DNA of 64,000 nucleotides from an uncultured Gammaproteobacteria bacterium (lineage in GTDB: Bacteria > Pseudomonadota > Gammaproteobacteria > GCA-001735895): assembly GCA_947259485.1 (NCBI GenBank), contig CAMYLU010000008.1, forward strand, positions 1 through 64,000. The letters are read 5' to 3'. The position numbers and the translations under genes were made by a program. The notes below the pieces were generated by a model. It did no database searches and was not told where the DNA came from. It saw only the letters and a list, made by a program, of their open reading frames with translations. Every line of letters starts with the position of its first letter. Within the stretch, counting starts at the first letter, position 1. This document shows, in pieces, positions 15,989 to 24,537 of this stretch.

Positions 15989-18367
15989 TTATTCCTTGCT
16001 GTAAGCCTGCAGCATCTTGTTCATCAACTCGATATGCTGCGCGTCGGTCAGGCGACCGGGCTCGGATACCTTGGCCCACAAGTCGGCATTGGTCATTTCG
16101 CGGTGGCAACCCATGCACAGCCCGGTGCGATCCATTGCATCGCGCACCTCTTGTGGCAGCGCCCGCGACAGCGGCCAGTGCGAGCCTACCGTTTGCGTCT
16201 GTTGGCCGTCCTTGATAATCGTGGACAAGTCAAAATCAAGCGCCTCGATTTTGGGTATCTGGATCTTGAAGTTGCTCGGAATGGGTTTGCCGGTACGCTG
16301 ATCGATCAGATCCTCAACCACGTTCTCGGTGTAGCGCAGCGAGAACACACCACCGGAGATACCGTAACCCTGGGCTTTCGGATTGTTGTGACAGCTTTCG
16401 CAGGTGCGAGCCTTGCGTTGTGCCGAGTGTGGCTGCACCGGCGCCATGTCGATGCCGAGCGGCACGCGCTCCTGTCCCAGTTCCTCCTGCTCGTCGTAGG
16501 CCAGTGCGATCTGGTTATGCGCCACGGTGCTACCGTCGCGCGCACGCACGGTCCAGATAACCTGGCAACCCGGCATCAGCGGGGTCACGCGACCCTCACC
16601 ATTGATGCCGAGCACCGGTTCTTCCCAACGCAGGTAGGAACGTGTTTCGCTGACCTTGCCCGGGCTCTGGATGCCCTTGGTGCCGAGCGGTGATTCCGCG
16701 GTGGAACCATCCGGGTAGCGCAGCGATCCGGAGGCGATCCAGTCGGTGTCTTGCTTCGGCTTGCCGTTTTTATCCGGGCCGTAGTCGACGTCGACGTGGC
16801 AGCCGTAACACTGTGGCACCCAGGACGCGTGGCAGGCGTAACACTCGAGGCTCTCGGCGTGTTTCTTCACGCTTGCCATCGCCACCATTGCCTGAGAGTT
16901 ACGCCAGGCATCGTCTTCGGCCAGCTTTTTCAGCAGCGGCACCTTGAAATCGTTGCCGGTAGCCGAGTGCATGATGACCGTATCGCCGTCCTTGACCACG
17001 TTACCGTAGGGGTTGCCGCGCGCGCTCAGCAGGTAACCGTCCTTCTTGTCGTAAGTGGTCGCAAATGCCGCGGTCTCCTGCAGCACGCTGTCAGCGAGGC
17101 CGCGCGGCGAGTTACCAATCGACTTGGCGAATTCTTCGCCGTGACCGAGTGGCAGTTCCCATGGGTACTGTTCCGGCGTTCCATGACAATCCTGGCACTC
17201 GACTTCGACCTGCGCCAGCGTGGTGCCCGGGATATTGCCGTCACCGTGCATGTCGATCGTGGTGTGGCAATCCTGGCACAGCAAGCCGCCTTCAGGGTTT
17301 TCCGGACGGCTCTTGATTTGGTGATGCAGGTCGTCGGAAATAAACAGGTAATTCTTGGTATGCAGCTTGGGCTGCTTGCCGCCGGTTCGACTGTAGGGCG
17401 AGCCGTAGGGGAATTCCATCAGGCCCTGGTAGGTCACGCCGATGCGCTTGCCGCGGTTATGGCACGAATTGCAGGTTTCGACCGGGATACCGGAATAGGT
17501 GGTATCGCCGACTGTGACCTTGGATTTACGCGTGGCCTGGATCTGGTGGGTCAGCATGTGACCTTTCTGCGTCTTGTCGATGGTGGGATCACCGCCTTCG
17601 TATATGCCTTCGTTACCGTAGGGGATGTGGCAGGAAGAACAACCCTGGCCACGATAATCACCGCGTTTTTCGCGCCCCTTGACGGTGACGTGACAACGCT
17701 GGCACTGCTGGCGCTGATAGGTAAAGCCCGCCAGCTTCGGATCTTTCTCGATCTCGTCGACGCTGGGTTGGGGGATTTGCGCCAGTTCGGTCGGAAACTG
17801 TTCCTTATGTGCCGCAATCATGTCCTTCATGTAAGCCTTGTAGGCGTCGGTGCCGACCGATGGTACGGGTCCGTCGCCGTCCTTGACGTCGTAGTTACCC
17901 CAGGGCACCTTGTGATTCATGACTTCGGGAATACCCCAGGTATGCAGGTTACCCTGAATCTTGCCGGCCTCGGTATTCATCAGGGATTTTTCCAGGCGTT
18001 CTTCGTATCCGGCATGACAGGCACTTTGCCCGCAGGTGAACTTGTTGATGTCCATCGCGCCAGGATCGGGGTAGAAAGTTTGCGGACCCTTGAAATCGAC
18101 CAGTGACTGGGGTGATCCTTCGTGAGCCTTGCCTGCGTCGCTGGCGGTGGGATCGCCGCCGTGACACATGACGCAGCCGGCGGTATCGCCGTGCACCGCG
18201 CTCAGCGAATTGATCAATTGCAACATCGCACTCGATTCTTCGCGAATCGACTCGATGCCGTCATGACAGGCGAGGCAGCCCGAGACAGCCGCAGCCGACG
18301 GGCCCGGATTGGTCCAGAAAAACGAGAATAAAATGACTGCCCCGATTGCCTTACCGAACCTGTCCAT
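15989..18367 (-). CDS. Exported 12-heme cytochrome c of unknown function
   Basis: 792 residues with a signal peptide (hydrophobic about 8-20, cleavage near SAAA). There are eleven CxxCH haem-attachment motifs (CLACH, CVMCH, CQRCH, CSSCH, CNSCH, two CQDCH, CYACH, CYGCH, CESCH, CMGCH) plus one CGQSACH (CX4CH) near residue 112, giving up to twelve c-type haems. No other membrane span, so it is periplasmic or on the outer surface. Haems are clustered at the N-terminus, in the middle and at the far C-terminus, separated by a haem-free stretch (about 540-680). I cannot match it to a named family. First gene of an operon with a TPR protein and a secreted protein, downstream of an FNR-type palindrome. 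Confidence 0.85.
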   Translation of the reverse strand: MDRFGKAIGAVILFSFFWTNPGPSAAAVSGCLACHDGIESIREESSAMLQLINSLSAVHGDTAGCVMCHGGDPTASDAGKAHEGSPQSLVDFKGPQTFYPDPGAMDINKFTCGQSACHAGYEERLEKSLMNTEAGKIQGNLHTWGIPEVMNHKVPWGNYDVKDGDGPVPSVGTDAYKAYMKDMIAAHKEQFPTELAQIPQPSVDEIEKDPKLAGFTYQRQQCQRCHVTVKGREKRGDYRGQGCSSCHIPYGNEGIYEGGDPTIDKTQKGHMLTHQIQATRKSKVTVGDTTYSGIPVETCNSCHNRGKRIGVTYQGLMEFPYGSPYSRTGGKQPKLHTKNYLFISDDLHHQIKSRPENPEGGLLCQDCHTTIDMHGDGNIPGTTLAQVEVECQDCHGTPEQYPWELPLGHGEEFAKSIGNSPRGLADSVLQETAAFATTYDKKDGYLLSARGNPYGNVVKDGDTVIMHSATGNDFKVPLLKKLAEDDAWRNSQAMVAMASVKKHAESLECYACHASWVPQCYGCHVDVDYGPDKNGKPKQDTDWIASGSLRYPDGSTAESPLGTKGIQSPGKVSETRSYLRWEEPVLGINGEGRVTPLMPGCQVIWTVRARDGSTVAHNQIALAYDEQEELGQERVPLGIDMAPVQPHSAQRKARTCESCHNNPKAQGYGISGGVFSLRYTENVVEDLIDQRTGKPIPSNFKIQIPKIEALDFDLSTIIKDGQQTQTVGSHWPLSRALPQEVRDAMDRTGLCMGCHREMTNADLWAKVSEPGRLTDAQHIELMNKMLQAYSKE

Positions 18368-18457
18368 TGGTCATCCCCCTGACTAGCTGTTTTTGTTAGT
18401 TAAGTACCCGCGCGCGACATGCAGGTGGAGACAGGTTAGCGAAGTTTTTTGCGGTCC

Positions 18458-18475
18458 ACTTGACATATGTCAAGT
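18458..18475 (-). promoter_or_regulatory. FNR/FixK/DNR-type palindrome upstream of the multiheme cytochrome operon
   Basis: A perfect 18-bp palindrome, ACTTGACATATGTCAAGT, containing TTGAC-N4-GTCAA. It is centred 99 nt upstream of the cytochrome ATG. A class II activator position predicts a start near 18425 and a 58-nt leader, with TAACCT (18438-18433) as a weak -10. It fits the CRP/FNR superfamily consensus (FNR TTGAT-N4-ATCAA; FixK and DNR variants with TTGAC/GTCAA). Confidence 0.7.
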
Positions 18476-18553
18476 CGAATCCTGTTCAAATTAAAATGCT
18501 TTATAATGGTGCAGAAAAGCTAGCCTTTGGTGCATGGTAGCGACTTAATTAAC

Positions 18554-18618
18554 GAGATCCCCGCTTGCGCGGGGATGGCGCCGAGTCGTTACGTCATTCC
18601 CGCGCAAGCGGGAATCTC
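18554..18618. repeat. Palindromic intergenic repeat (CCCGCNNGCGGG type)
   Basis: Two 23-bp arms, GAGATCCCCGCTTGCGCGGG plus 3 bases (18554-18576) and its near-perfect inverse (18596-18618), are separated by 19 bp. Each arm is itself a small hairpin. This resembles the short palindromic repeats with a CGTCATTCCCGCGCAAGCGG core that are dispersed in many proteobacterial genomes. It lies just past the 3' end of the aminotransferase gene and could also act as a transcription barrier. Confidence 0.75.
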
Positions 18619-18665
18619 ACATAGGTGATCGTGTGTAAAAAAACCCGGATTAAATGCGGAAGATT

Positions 18666-19988
18666 TCAGGATTGATTGAATTCGCGGCAGGCGGCGTCTA
18701 GCCCGCGCAGCGTTTCCTCGAGGTCTTGCGCGGTATGCACGGTGGATACAAATCGGCGCACACCGGGCAGCACGTATTGCCCCTGCTTCATTAACAGGGT
18801 ATCGAGTTTGCGCATCGAGACCTGGTCACTGGCGAGAATATCGGCCTGGTTGCGCGGGGTTTTATCCATGAACAGGATTTGCCACAACGAACCGGTATGC
18901 TCGGCGATCGCCGGGATCGAGTGTTGGTCGAGAATCTTCTGGGTTTCGCGACAGAGATCGTCGGCAAAGCCGTTCATGCGCTTGTAGACGCCGGGTTTAC
19001 CGAGTTCATCGAGCATCGACATGGTTGCGGCCGCCGCCACCGGGTTGCCGTGCAGGGTGCCGTTGAAATAGGTATAGCCCTGCTGGCCTTTCAGTTTCGG
19101 ATCGGACAGGCCGATCACATCGGCGCGTCCGGCGATACAGGACAGCGGCCCACCGCCGCCGACGACCTTGCCGTGGGTCGAGAGGTCGGGCTTGACGTCA
19201 TACCATTGCTGGGCGCCGCCGTAGCCGAGTCGAAAACCGGTGACGACCTCGTCAAGGATAAACAGCATGTCGTTCTCGTCGCATATTTCACGGATTCCCT
19301 GCAGGAACTCAGGCTCGGCGGGGATGATGCGCTGTACCGGTTCGGCAATGATTGCGGCGATATCGCTGTGATGCTCGTCAACGATCTTGCGCAGGGTTTC
19401 GAGGTCGTTGTAGGGGCAGACCAGCATGGTCGAAACCGTCGCCTCGGGTTGGCCAGAGGAATCGGCGGCCCCCTGCGGGTAGGCGCCGGTTTCTTTAGGA
19501 AAGGTGGATACGATCGCGTAATCGTGGTTACCATGGTAGGCGCCCTCGAACTTAAGGATCTTGTCACGCCCGGTAAACGCGCGCGCCAGCCGCATTGCGT
19601 AGCCGGTTGCTTCCGAGCCGGTGGTTGCATAGGCAATTTTTTCGGCGCAGGGAATGTCGTTAACCAGGCGCTCAGCCAGGTGCACCGCGACCTCGTTGAG
19701 CGAACCGAACATGTGCGCGCCGCGCTCGAACTGCGCTTGCGCGGCTTTAACCACGGAAGGATGCGAATGCCCGAGTATCAACGCACCGGCACCACCGACG
19801 TAATCGATGTACTCGTTGCCGTCGACATCCCACATGCGTGAACCCTTGCCGTGCGAGTAAATCAGGCGAATGTCTTCGGCGAGCGAATAACTGCCGAGAC
19901 CCGAGCCGGGCAAAACGCGGTCGGCGATTGCAAACAGGTCTTGTTGCGACATGCCGCCGGATGATCGTTTAACTGCCTGTGATGACAT
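18666..19988 (-). CDS. Class-III PLP aminotransferase, glutamate-1-semialdehyde aminotransferase-like
   Basis: 440 residues. Fold-type I aminotransferase features are visible: GAGALILGHSHP, ATTGSEATGYAMRLAR (PLP phosphate loop), EGAYHGNHD, the ILDEVVTGFR Asp that contacts the pyridine nitrogen, and the Schiff-base Lys in THGKVVGGGGP. The subgroup resembles glutamate-1-semialdehyde 2,1-aminomutase but the context is catabolic (Rieske oxygenase, DMGDH-like flavoprotein, RpiR regulator), so it is not read as hemL. It follows the Rieske gene by about 27 nt in the same direction. Substrate unknown. Confidence 0.82.
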   Translation of the reverse strand: MSSQAVKRSSGGMSQQDLFAIADRVLPGSGLGSYSLAEDIRLIYSHGKGSRMWDVDGNEYIDYVGGAGALILGHSHPSVVKAAQAQFERGAHMFGSLNEVAVHLAERLVNDIPCAEKIAYATTGSEATGYAMRLARAFTGRDKILKFEGAYHGNHDYAIVSTFPKETGAYPQGAADSSGQPEATVSTMLVCPYNDLETLRKIVDEHHSDIAAIIAEPVQRIIPAEPEFLQGIREICDENDMLFILDEVVTGFRLGYGGAQQWYDVKPDLSTHGKVVGGGGPLSCIAGRADVIGLSDPKLKGQQGYTYFNGTLHGNPVAAAATMSMLDELGKPGVYKRMNGFADDLCRETQKILDQHSIPAIAEHTGSLWQILFMDKTPRNQADILASDQVSMRKLDTLLMKQGQYVLPGVRRFVSTVHTAQDLEETLRGLDAACREFNQS

Positions 19989-20015
19989 GATAGGGACTCC
20001 GTAAATCTGCGTGGT

Positions 20016-21113
20016 TTAGCCGACTGCCTCACGCAGCCATTGGTGTAGTTTAAAAATCGACAATTCGTCGTATATGCCGCCTTCGGGATTCAAGACCAGC
20101 GGCCCGGGCTTATAACCGCGTGAGTTCAGCCCGCGCTGGACTTGCTTGACAATATCCAGGTCTTCCTGGAAGGTGGTTTCACGATCGTTCTCGATGACCT
20201 TTTGCAGCGTCTCGTCAACCTCGCCATCATTGGAATAAAATGTGCGGAAAACCCTGACATCATCCACCGCTAGCGGGCGCCAGGAAAAGCTGTTGACCAC
20301 CCCACCAGGGTAAAACTGGATCGAAGTGGCCGGCCACAGGTAAAAGCTGCCGTATGCGGCACCGCTGATGTCGTACCAGGCATCTTCGCTGTGCGAGGCT
20401 TCGGAGGAATGGTGCAGCACTTTGATATCTCCGTAAGGCATAATCGAGTAGGTATCAGGGTCGATGATCCCTTTCGCAAACGAGGGATGACAATTCGGGC
20501 AGTGGTAACACTCGTTATAGTTCTCGACCGCGACGAACCAGTTGCAGCCCTCGTCGGCGGTATGGTGATAGGCATGCTTGCGCTGTTCGATGTCAGGGCA
20601 CAGTTTAAGCATTTCATCGCGTATTCCCGGGTAGGTCTCATCCATGGTCCCAGCGTTCGCATCGAGATTGATGAACAGGAAGCCGAGAAAATTCTCGAGC
20701 CTGATTTCAGTCAGGCAGATTTTGGACGAATCGAAACCGGGCACCTTGTTTGCATGGGGGGCTGCCTTTAGTTGCCCCTGCAGGTCATAAGACCAGGCAT
20801 GGTAAGGGCAGACCAGTAGCTTTTTGTTACCGCTACCCTCGACCAGCTTGTGTCCACGATGCTTGCAGACGTTGTAAAATGCCTTGATCCCGCCCTCGCG
20901 GGTGTGCGTGATAATGATGTCCTGGTCGTAAATTTCGAGCGCCAGGTAATCTCCCGGCTTACCGACCTGGCTCGAATGGCAGGCCATCAACCAGTTCTTG
21001 TAAAACACCTCGTCGACGATGCGTCGGTAAAGATTGGGATCGGTAAAGTATTTCGCCTCGAGTCCCATCACTGGAACACTCTCTGCGACCACTTTGAGAT
21101 CAGGACTCGTCAT
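20016..21113 (-). CDS. Rieske-type oxygenase alpha subunit (betaine/choline demethylase-like)
   Basis: 365 residues from the ATG at 21113, which overlaps the RpiR stop by 14 nt; a longer frame to 21197 lacks similarity. The N-terminal Rieske [2Fe-2S] site is complete (CKHRGH, then CPYHAW). The mononuclear iron site resembles GbcA/choline-monooxygenase/stachydrine-demethylase members (VENYNECYHCPNCHPSF). Such enzymes oxidatively remove N-methyl groups from glycine betaine, stachydrine or carnitine-like substrates using electrons from a reductase. No reductase is adjacent; a ferredoxin and ferredoxin reductase lie at 32.2-33.8 kb. Confidence 0.88.
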   Translation of the reverse strand: MTSPDLKVVAESVPVMGLEAKYFTDPNLYRRIVDEVFYKNWLMACHSSQVGKPGDYLALEIYDQDIIITHTREGGIKAFYNVCKHRGHKLVEGSGNKKLLVCPYHAWSYDLQGQLKAAPHANKVPGFDSSKICLTEIRLENFLGFLFINLDANAGTMDETYPGIRDEMLKLCPDIEQRKHAYHHTADEGCNWFVAVENYNECYHCPNCHPSFAKGIIDPDTYSIMPYGDIKVLHHSSEASHSEDAWYDISGAAYGSFYLWPATSIQFYPGGVVNSFSWRPLAVDDVRVFRTFYSNDGEVDETLQKVIENDRETTFQEDLDIVKQVQRGLNSRGYKPGPLVLNPEGGIYDELSIFKLHQWLREAVG

Positions 21114-22017
21114 AAATATTCTCTTCCCAACGAGCAGAGTGAAACGCTTCGACGGCAGTGCTGGCCGCATCGCCGCCACGCACCACCAACAGTGCACACA
21201 GTGTTTCCATCAGCGCGGCAACTGCCGCATTAGACTGGAAGAACTGGGGCGTATGTGTCGGTGCTACCAGCCCGAGATCTGCTTCACGGCACAGTGTCGC
21301 GGCGCTCGAGTCGGTGATACCGATAATTCTCGCACCTTTCTCTTTCGCCTGCTGCACTGCCGACAGGGTGTCGCGGCGATAGGGCTGAAAGGTCATCGCA
21401 ACCAGGCAATCGCGCTCATCCATGCGGATCATGTCATCCGATGGCAGGCTGCCGTGACGTGGTGACAGGATAAAATGATCGAAGCCCATGCGCGCGACAT
21501 ACCAGAAGTTATACGCCAGTGGGTAAGCAAGGCCCAGCCCGAGGACGTAAACCCGGCGTGCATCGATCATCCAGTTAATCGCGCGATCGAGATCTCCGAC
21601 CGACTGCTGCGCGAACATTTTCTCCATGTTGTCGAGACAGGCCTCGGCCATGCTGCCGAAAATTGCCGAGCTGCCGCCCTTGCGGTCCAGTTCGCGCAAC
21701 CAGGCGACGCGGTCCGGAGAAGAGCCGATCCCGGCACGGACGAAATCGCGAAAGCGTTCGCGCAGTGACTCGTAGCCGTCGAAGCCGAGATGGCGCGCGA
21801 GACGCACGAAGCCGTTCGGGTGCACTTTAGCGTTGGTTGCCAATGTGCGCATCGACTGTAGTCCGACTTCATGCGGGTGATCGATGATGTAGCGCGCGCA
21901 AAGCTGCAACTTCGCGGGCAGGAATTCGAATTCTTCGAGTAATTGATCGAGCACCTCTTCCTGCGACTGCGGCAGCTGTCGCACGGTAGAGTGCAAATTG
22001 GGAATGAGTTGTGACAT
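21100..22017 (-). CDS. RpiR-family transcriptional regulator
   Basis: 305 residues: N-terminal RpiR helix-turn-helix (about 30-90, with QSMRTLATNAKVHPNGFVRL) and C-terminal SIS sugar-isomerase-like sensor domain (about 130-270, with VLGLGLAYPLAYN and IIGITDSSAATL). SIS domains usually bind phosphosugars or related acids. It is divergent from the DMGDH-like gene and coupled to the Rieske oxygenase gene. A perfect TGATACA/TGTATCA palindrome in the divergent promoter is its probable operator. Confidence 0.88.
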   Translation of the reverse strand: MSQLIPNLHSTVRQLPQSQEEVLDQLLEEFEFLPAKLQLCARYIIDHPHEVGLQSMRTLATNAKVHPNGFVRLARHLGFDGYESLRERFRDFVRAGIGSSPDRVAWLRELDRKGGSSAIFGSMAEACLDNMEKMFAQQSVGDLDRAINWMIDARRVYVLGLGLAYPLAYNFWYVARMGFDHFILSPRHGSLPSDDMIRMDERDCLVAMTFQPYRRDTLSAVQQAKEKGARIIGITDSSAATLCREADLGLVAPTHTPQFFQSNAAVAALMETLCALLVVRGGDAASTAVEAFHSARWEENIYDES

Positions 22018-22038
22018 TTGTACGCTTGATTTAGTTAA

Positions 22039-22054
22039 TGATACAAGTGTATCA
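22039..22054. promoter_or_regulatory. Probable RpiR operator in divergent promoter
   Basis: Perfect inverted repeat TGATACA-AG-TGTATCA. Rightward, TTGATT (22026-22031), an 18-nt spacer and TATCAT (22050-22055) form a plausible promoter whose -10 overlaps the palindrome. Leftward, TTGCAA-N18-TACACT also overlaps it. Binding would therefore block both directions. Confidence 0.65.
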
Positions 22055-22097
22055 TTTCTTTATCTTTTATTGCAATCAGATTGTGCGGGGCTACAGC

Positions 22098-24530
22098 ATG
22101 CAGTCAAAGGCGAAAATCGTCATTATCGGCGGCGGCGTAATGGGCTGTTCACTCGCCTACCACCTGTGCAAGGAAGGTGAGACCGATGTCGTGCTGCTGG
22201 AAAAAGCGGAATTGACCAGTGGCTCGACCTGGCACGCGGCCGGCCAGATCACCCACTCGGTCAGTCACTTCAGCCTTGCCAAGATGGCGGCCTACGGTAC
22301 CGAGTTGTATCCACGGCTCGAAGACGAAACCGGGCAATCCTGTACCTGGCACGGCAGCGGCAGCCTGCGCATCGCCTATACCCAGGACGAAGTCGACTGG
22401 ATCAAGTACACGCTGTCGGTGGGCAAGGGTCTCGGTCATGAAATGGAAATCATCGGGCCCGAGCGTATCGCCGAACTGCACCCCTTCTATAATCTCGACG
22501 GCGTCATGGCCGCGCTCTACACTCCCCACGATGGGCATGTCGACCCGGCCGGTGTTGCCTTTGCAATGGCCAAGGGCGCACGCATGATGGGCGGCACCGT
22601 GATTCGGCAAAATCGGGTCACTGGCATCACCCGCAGCGGCGAAACCTTCGTGGTACATACCGAGCAGGGTGACATCGAGGCCGACCGGGTAGTCAATTCA
22701 GGCGGCACCTATGCGCGCCAGATCGGTGCGTGGATAGGACTGGATCTCCCGATCGCAAACATGTTGCACCACTACCTGATCACCGACACGGTGCCCGAAT
22801 TCCAGGACCTGCAAAGAGAATTACCGGTTATTCGTGACGACTCGCAGGTGTCGGGCTATATCCGCATGGAACAGAAGTCCGGCCTGATCGGGATTTACGA
22901 AAAAGCGAATGCAGCCTCGGTCTGGGACGATGGCACGCCTTGGGAATCTGCAAACGAATTGTTCGAACCTGATTACGACCGCATCATGCCGTGGCTCGAA
23001 AACGCGCTAGAGCGCATGCCGGTCCTCGCCGACAAGGGCATCAAAAGTGTCGTGCATGGCGCGATTACCCATCCGCCGGATGGCAACATGTTGCTGGGCC
23101 CTTCAGGGGTAAAGAATTTCTGGCTCTGCTGCGGTTCCCAGGTCGGTATCGCATGGGGACCCGGTGCAGGCAAGTACCTGGCGCAGTGGATGGTGCACGG
23201 TGCCGCCGATGTTTCGATGCGCAGTTTCGATCCACGCCGCTTTGGTGCCCGTATCGACGATGATTACAGGATTAACAAGGCCAAGGAAGACTACCTGTTG
23301 CGGCACGAAATTCCGTTTCCGCATCTCGACCGTCCCGATCTGCGACCTTCGCATTCGAAACTTTCGCCACTGTACGAAGTTTTAAAAGACAAGGGTGCGG
23401 TATACGAGGACGTTTACGGTTGGGAACGCCCCTACTGGTACGCGCTTGACGGCGTCGAACAAAAACACATCGAGAGCTTTCGTCGCAGCGAACTGTTCGA
23501 CATTATCGGTAAAGAGGTAAAAGGTATGCGCGCCCATGCCGGGATCGCGGACCTGACTGCTTTTGCCAAGGTCGAAATCGAGGGTGCCGACGCGGAGGCT
23601 TATCTCGATCGAATCCAGTCGAACAAGGTCCCACAGAAACAGGGCAGTGTTACGCTGACCTACCTGGTGATGGAAAACGGGCGTATCGAAGGCGAGGCCA
23701 CGATCATCAAGCTCGGCGAGAATCATTACTACATGGTGTTCGCGGCTGTGCGCGAAGCTGCGTTATTGAACTGGATGGAGGAAGAGCGGCGCGATGGTGA
23801 GTCTGTTTCCCTTAACAATGTTTCGCAAGATTATGGTGTCATTATGCTGGCCGGGCCGGCCGCACGCCGAATTCTCGCCGAATGTACGGATGTCGCACTC
23901 GATAACGCGAGTTTTCGCTGGCTTTCCAGCCAGCTCATCACCGTTGCCGGTGTCGACCAGGTACGCGCCATGCGCGTGACCTATACCGGAGAACTCGGTT
24001 GGGAACTGCACGTGCCGATGTCCGGCATGCTCGATGTCTACAGCACGCTGGTTTCGACTTCACAGAGCGAGGATCTGGTACATATCGGTTCGGCGACGCT
24101 GAACGCGGTGCGCATGGAGAAAGCCTACCGTTCCGGGTCGGAAATCACCAACGAGGTTACGATAAGTGAAGGCGATGTGGCCCGATTTTCCCGCGATGGT
24201 GGATTCCAGGGTTCAAAACAATCGCTCAAACCTGCCTCGCGCTGGGTGCTTGCCTACCTGCAGCTCGATGAACCTGCGCCAGGCTCGGTACAATGTGATC
24301 CGTTGGGGTCGGAATCGGTATGGCATAACGGCAGTCCGGTCGGGCAGGTTTCCTCGGGTGGGCACGGCTACGACCAGGGCAAATATCTCGCATTCGCTTA
24401 TATCAAACCCGAGCTCAACCAGGTCGGAACCGAGTTCGAAGTGCTGGTTATGGGCGATCCGAGACGAGCACAAATCGTCGAGCAATGCGTGTATGATCCA
24501 CAGAATCTTCTGCCTCGTTCGGAAGAGTAA
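22098..24530 (+). CDS. FAD-dependent dimethylglycine/sarcosine dehydrogenase-family protein with GcvT-like folate domain
   Basis: 810 residues from the ATG at 22098. The N-terminal DAO domain has IIGGGVMGCSLAYHL and STWHAAGQ, whose histidine carries covalent FAD in dimethylglycine dehydrogenase. A central FAO_M region follows, then a GcvT-like aminomethyltransferase domain (about 420-800, with GMRAHAGIADLTAFAKVEIE and YTGELGWELHVP). The family oxidatively removes N-methyl groups and passes the C1 unit to tetrahydrofolate. With the adjacent Rieske N-demethylase-like enzyme it suggests stepwise demethylation of a betaine. Divergent from rpiR. Confidence 0.88.
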   Translation: MQSKAKIVIIGGGVMGCSLAYHLCKEGETDVVLLEKAELTSGSTWHAAGQITHSVSHFSLAKMAAYGTELYPRLEDETGQSCTWHGSGSLRIAYTQDEVDWIKYTLSVGKGLGHEMEIIGPERIAELHPFYNLDGVMAALYTPHDGHVDPAGVAFAMAKGARMMGGTVIRQNRVTGITRSGETFVVHTEQGDIEADRVVNSGGTYARQIGAWIGLDLPIANMLHHYLITDTVPEFQDLQRELPVIRDDSQVSGYIRMEQKSGLIGIYEKANAASVWDDGTPWESANELFEPDYDRIMPWLENALERMPVLADKGIKSVVHGAITHPPDGNMLLGPSGVKNFWLCCGSQVGIAWGPGAGKYLAQWMVHGAADVSMRSFDPRRFGARIDDDYRINKAKEDYLLRHEIPFPHLDRPDLRPSHSKLSPLYEVLKDKGAVYEDVYGWERPYWYALDGVEQKHIESFRRSELFDIIGKEVKGMRAHAGIADLTAFAKVEIEGADAEAYLDRIQSNKVPQKQGSVTLTYLVMENGRIEGEATIIKLGENHYYMVFAAVREAALLNWMEEERRDGESVSLNNVSQDYGVIMLAGPAARRILAECTDVALDNASFRWLSSQLITVAGVDQVRAMRVTYTGELGWELHVPMSGMLDVYSTLVSTSQSEDLVHIGSATLNAVRMEKAYRSGSEITNEVTISEGDVARFSRDGGFQGSKQSLKPASRWVLAYLQLDEPAPGSVQCDPLGSESVWHNGSPVGQVSSGGHGYDQGKYLAFAYIKPELNQVGTEFEVLVMGDPRRAQIVEQCVYDPQNLLPRSEE

Positions 24531-24537
24531 TATCGAC

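Noticed and set aside
16751-18106. Long open frame (451 codons) on the plus strand opposite the multiheme cytochrome gene
   Set aside because: It is antisense to a gene with twelve haem motifs and a signal peptide, has no recognisable domain, and arises from codon bias of the real gene.
18879-19841. 320-codon plus-strand frame opposite the aminotransferase gene
   Set aside because: Shadow of a clear class-III aminotransferase; no motif, no ribosome-binding site.
18666-19988. Assignment as hemL (tetrapyrrole synthesis)
   Set aside because: Sequence is only GSAM-like and the gene sits in a catabolic cluster with a Rieske oxygenase and RpiR regulator; a housekeeping role is not supported.
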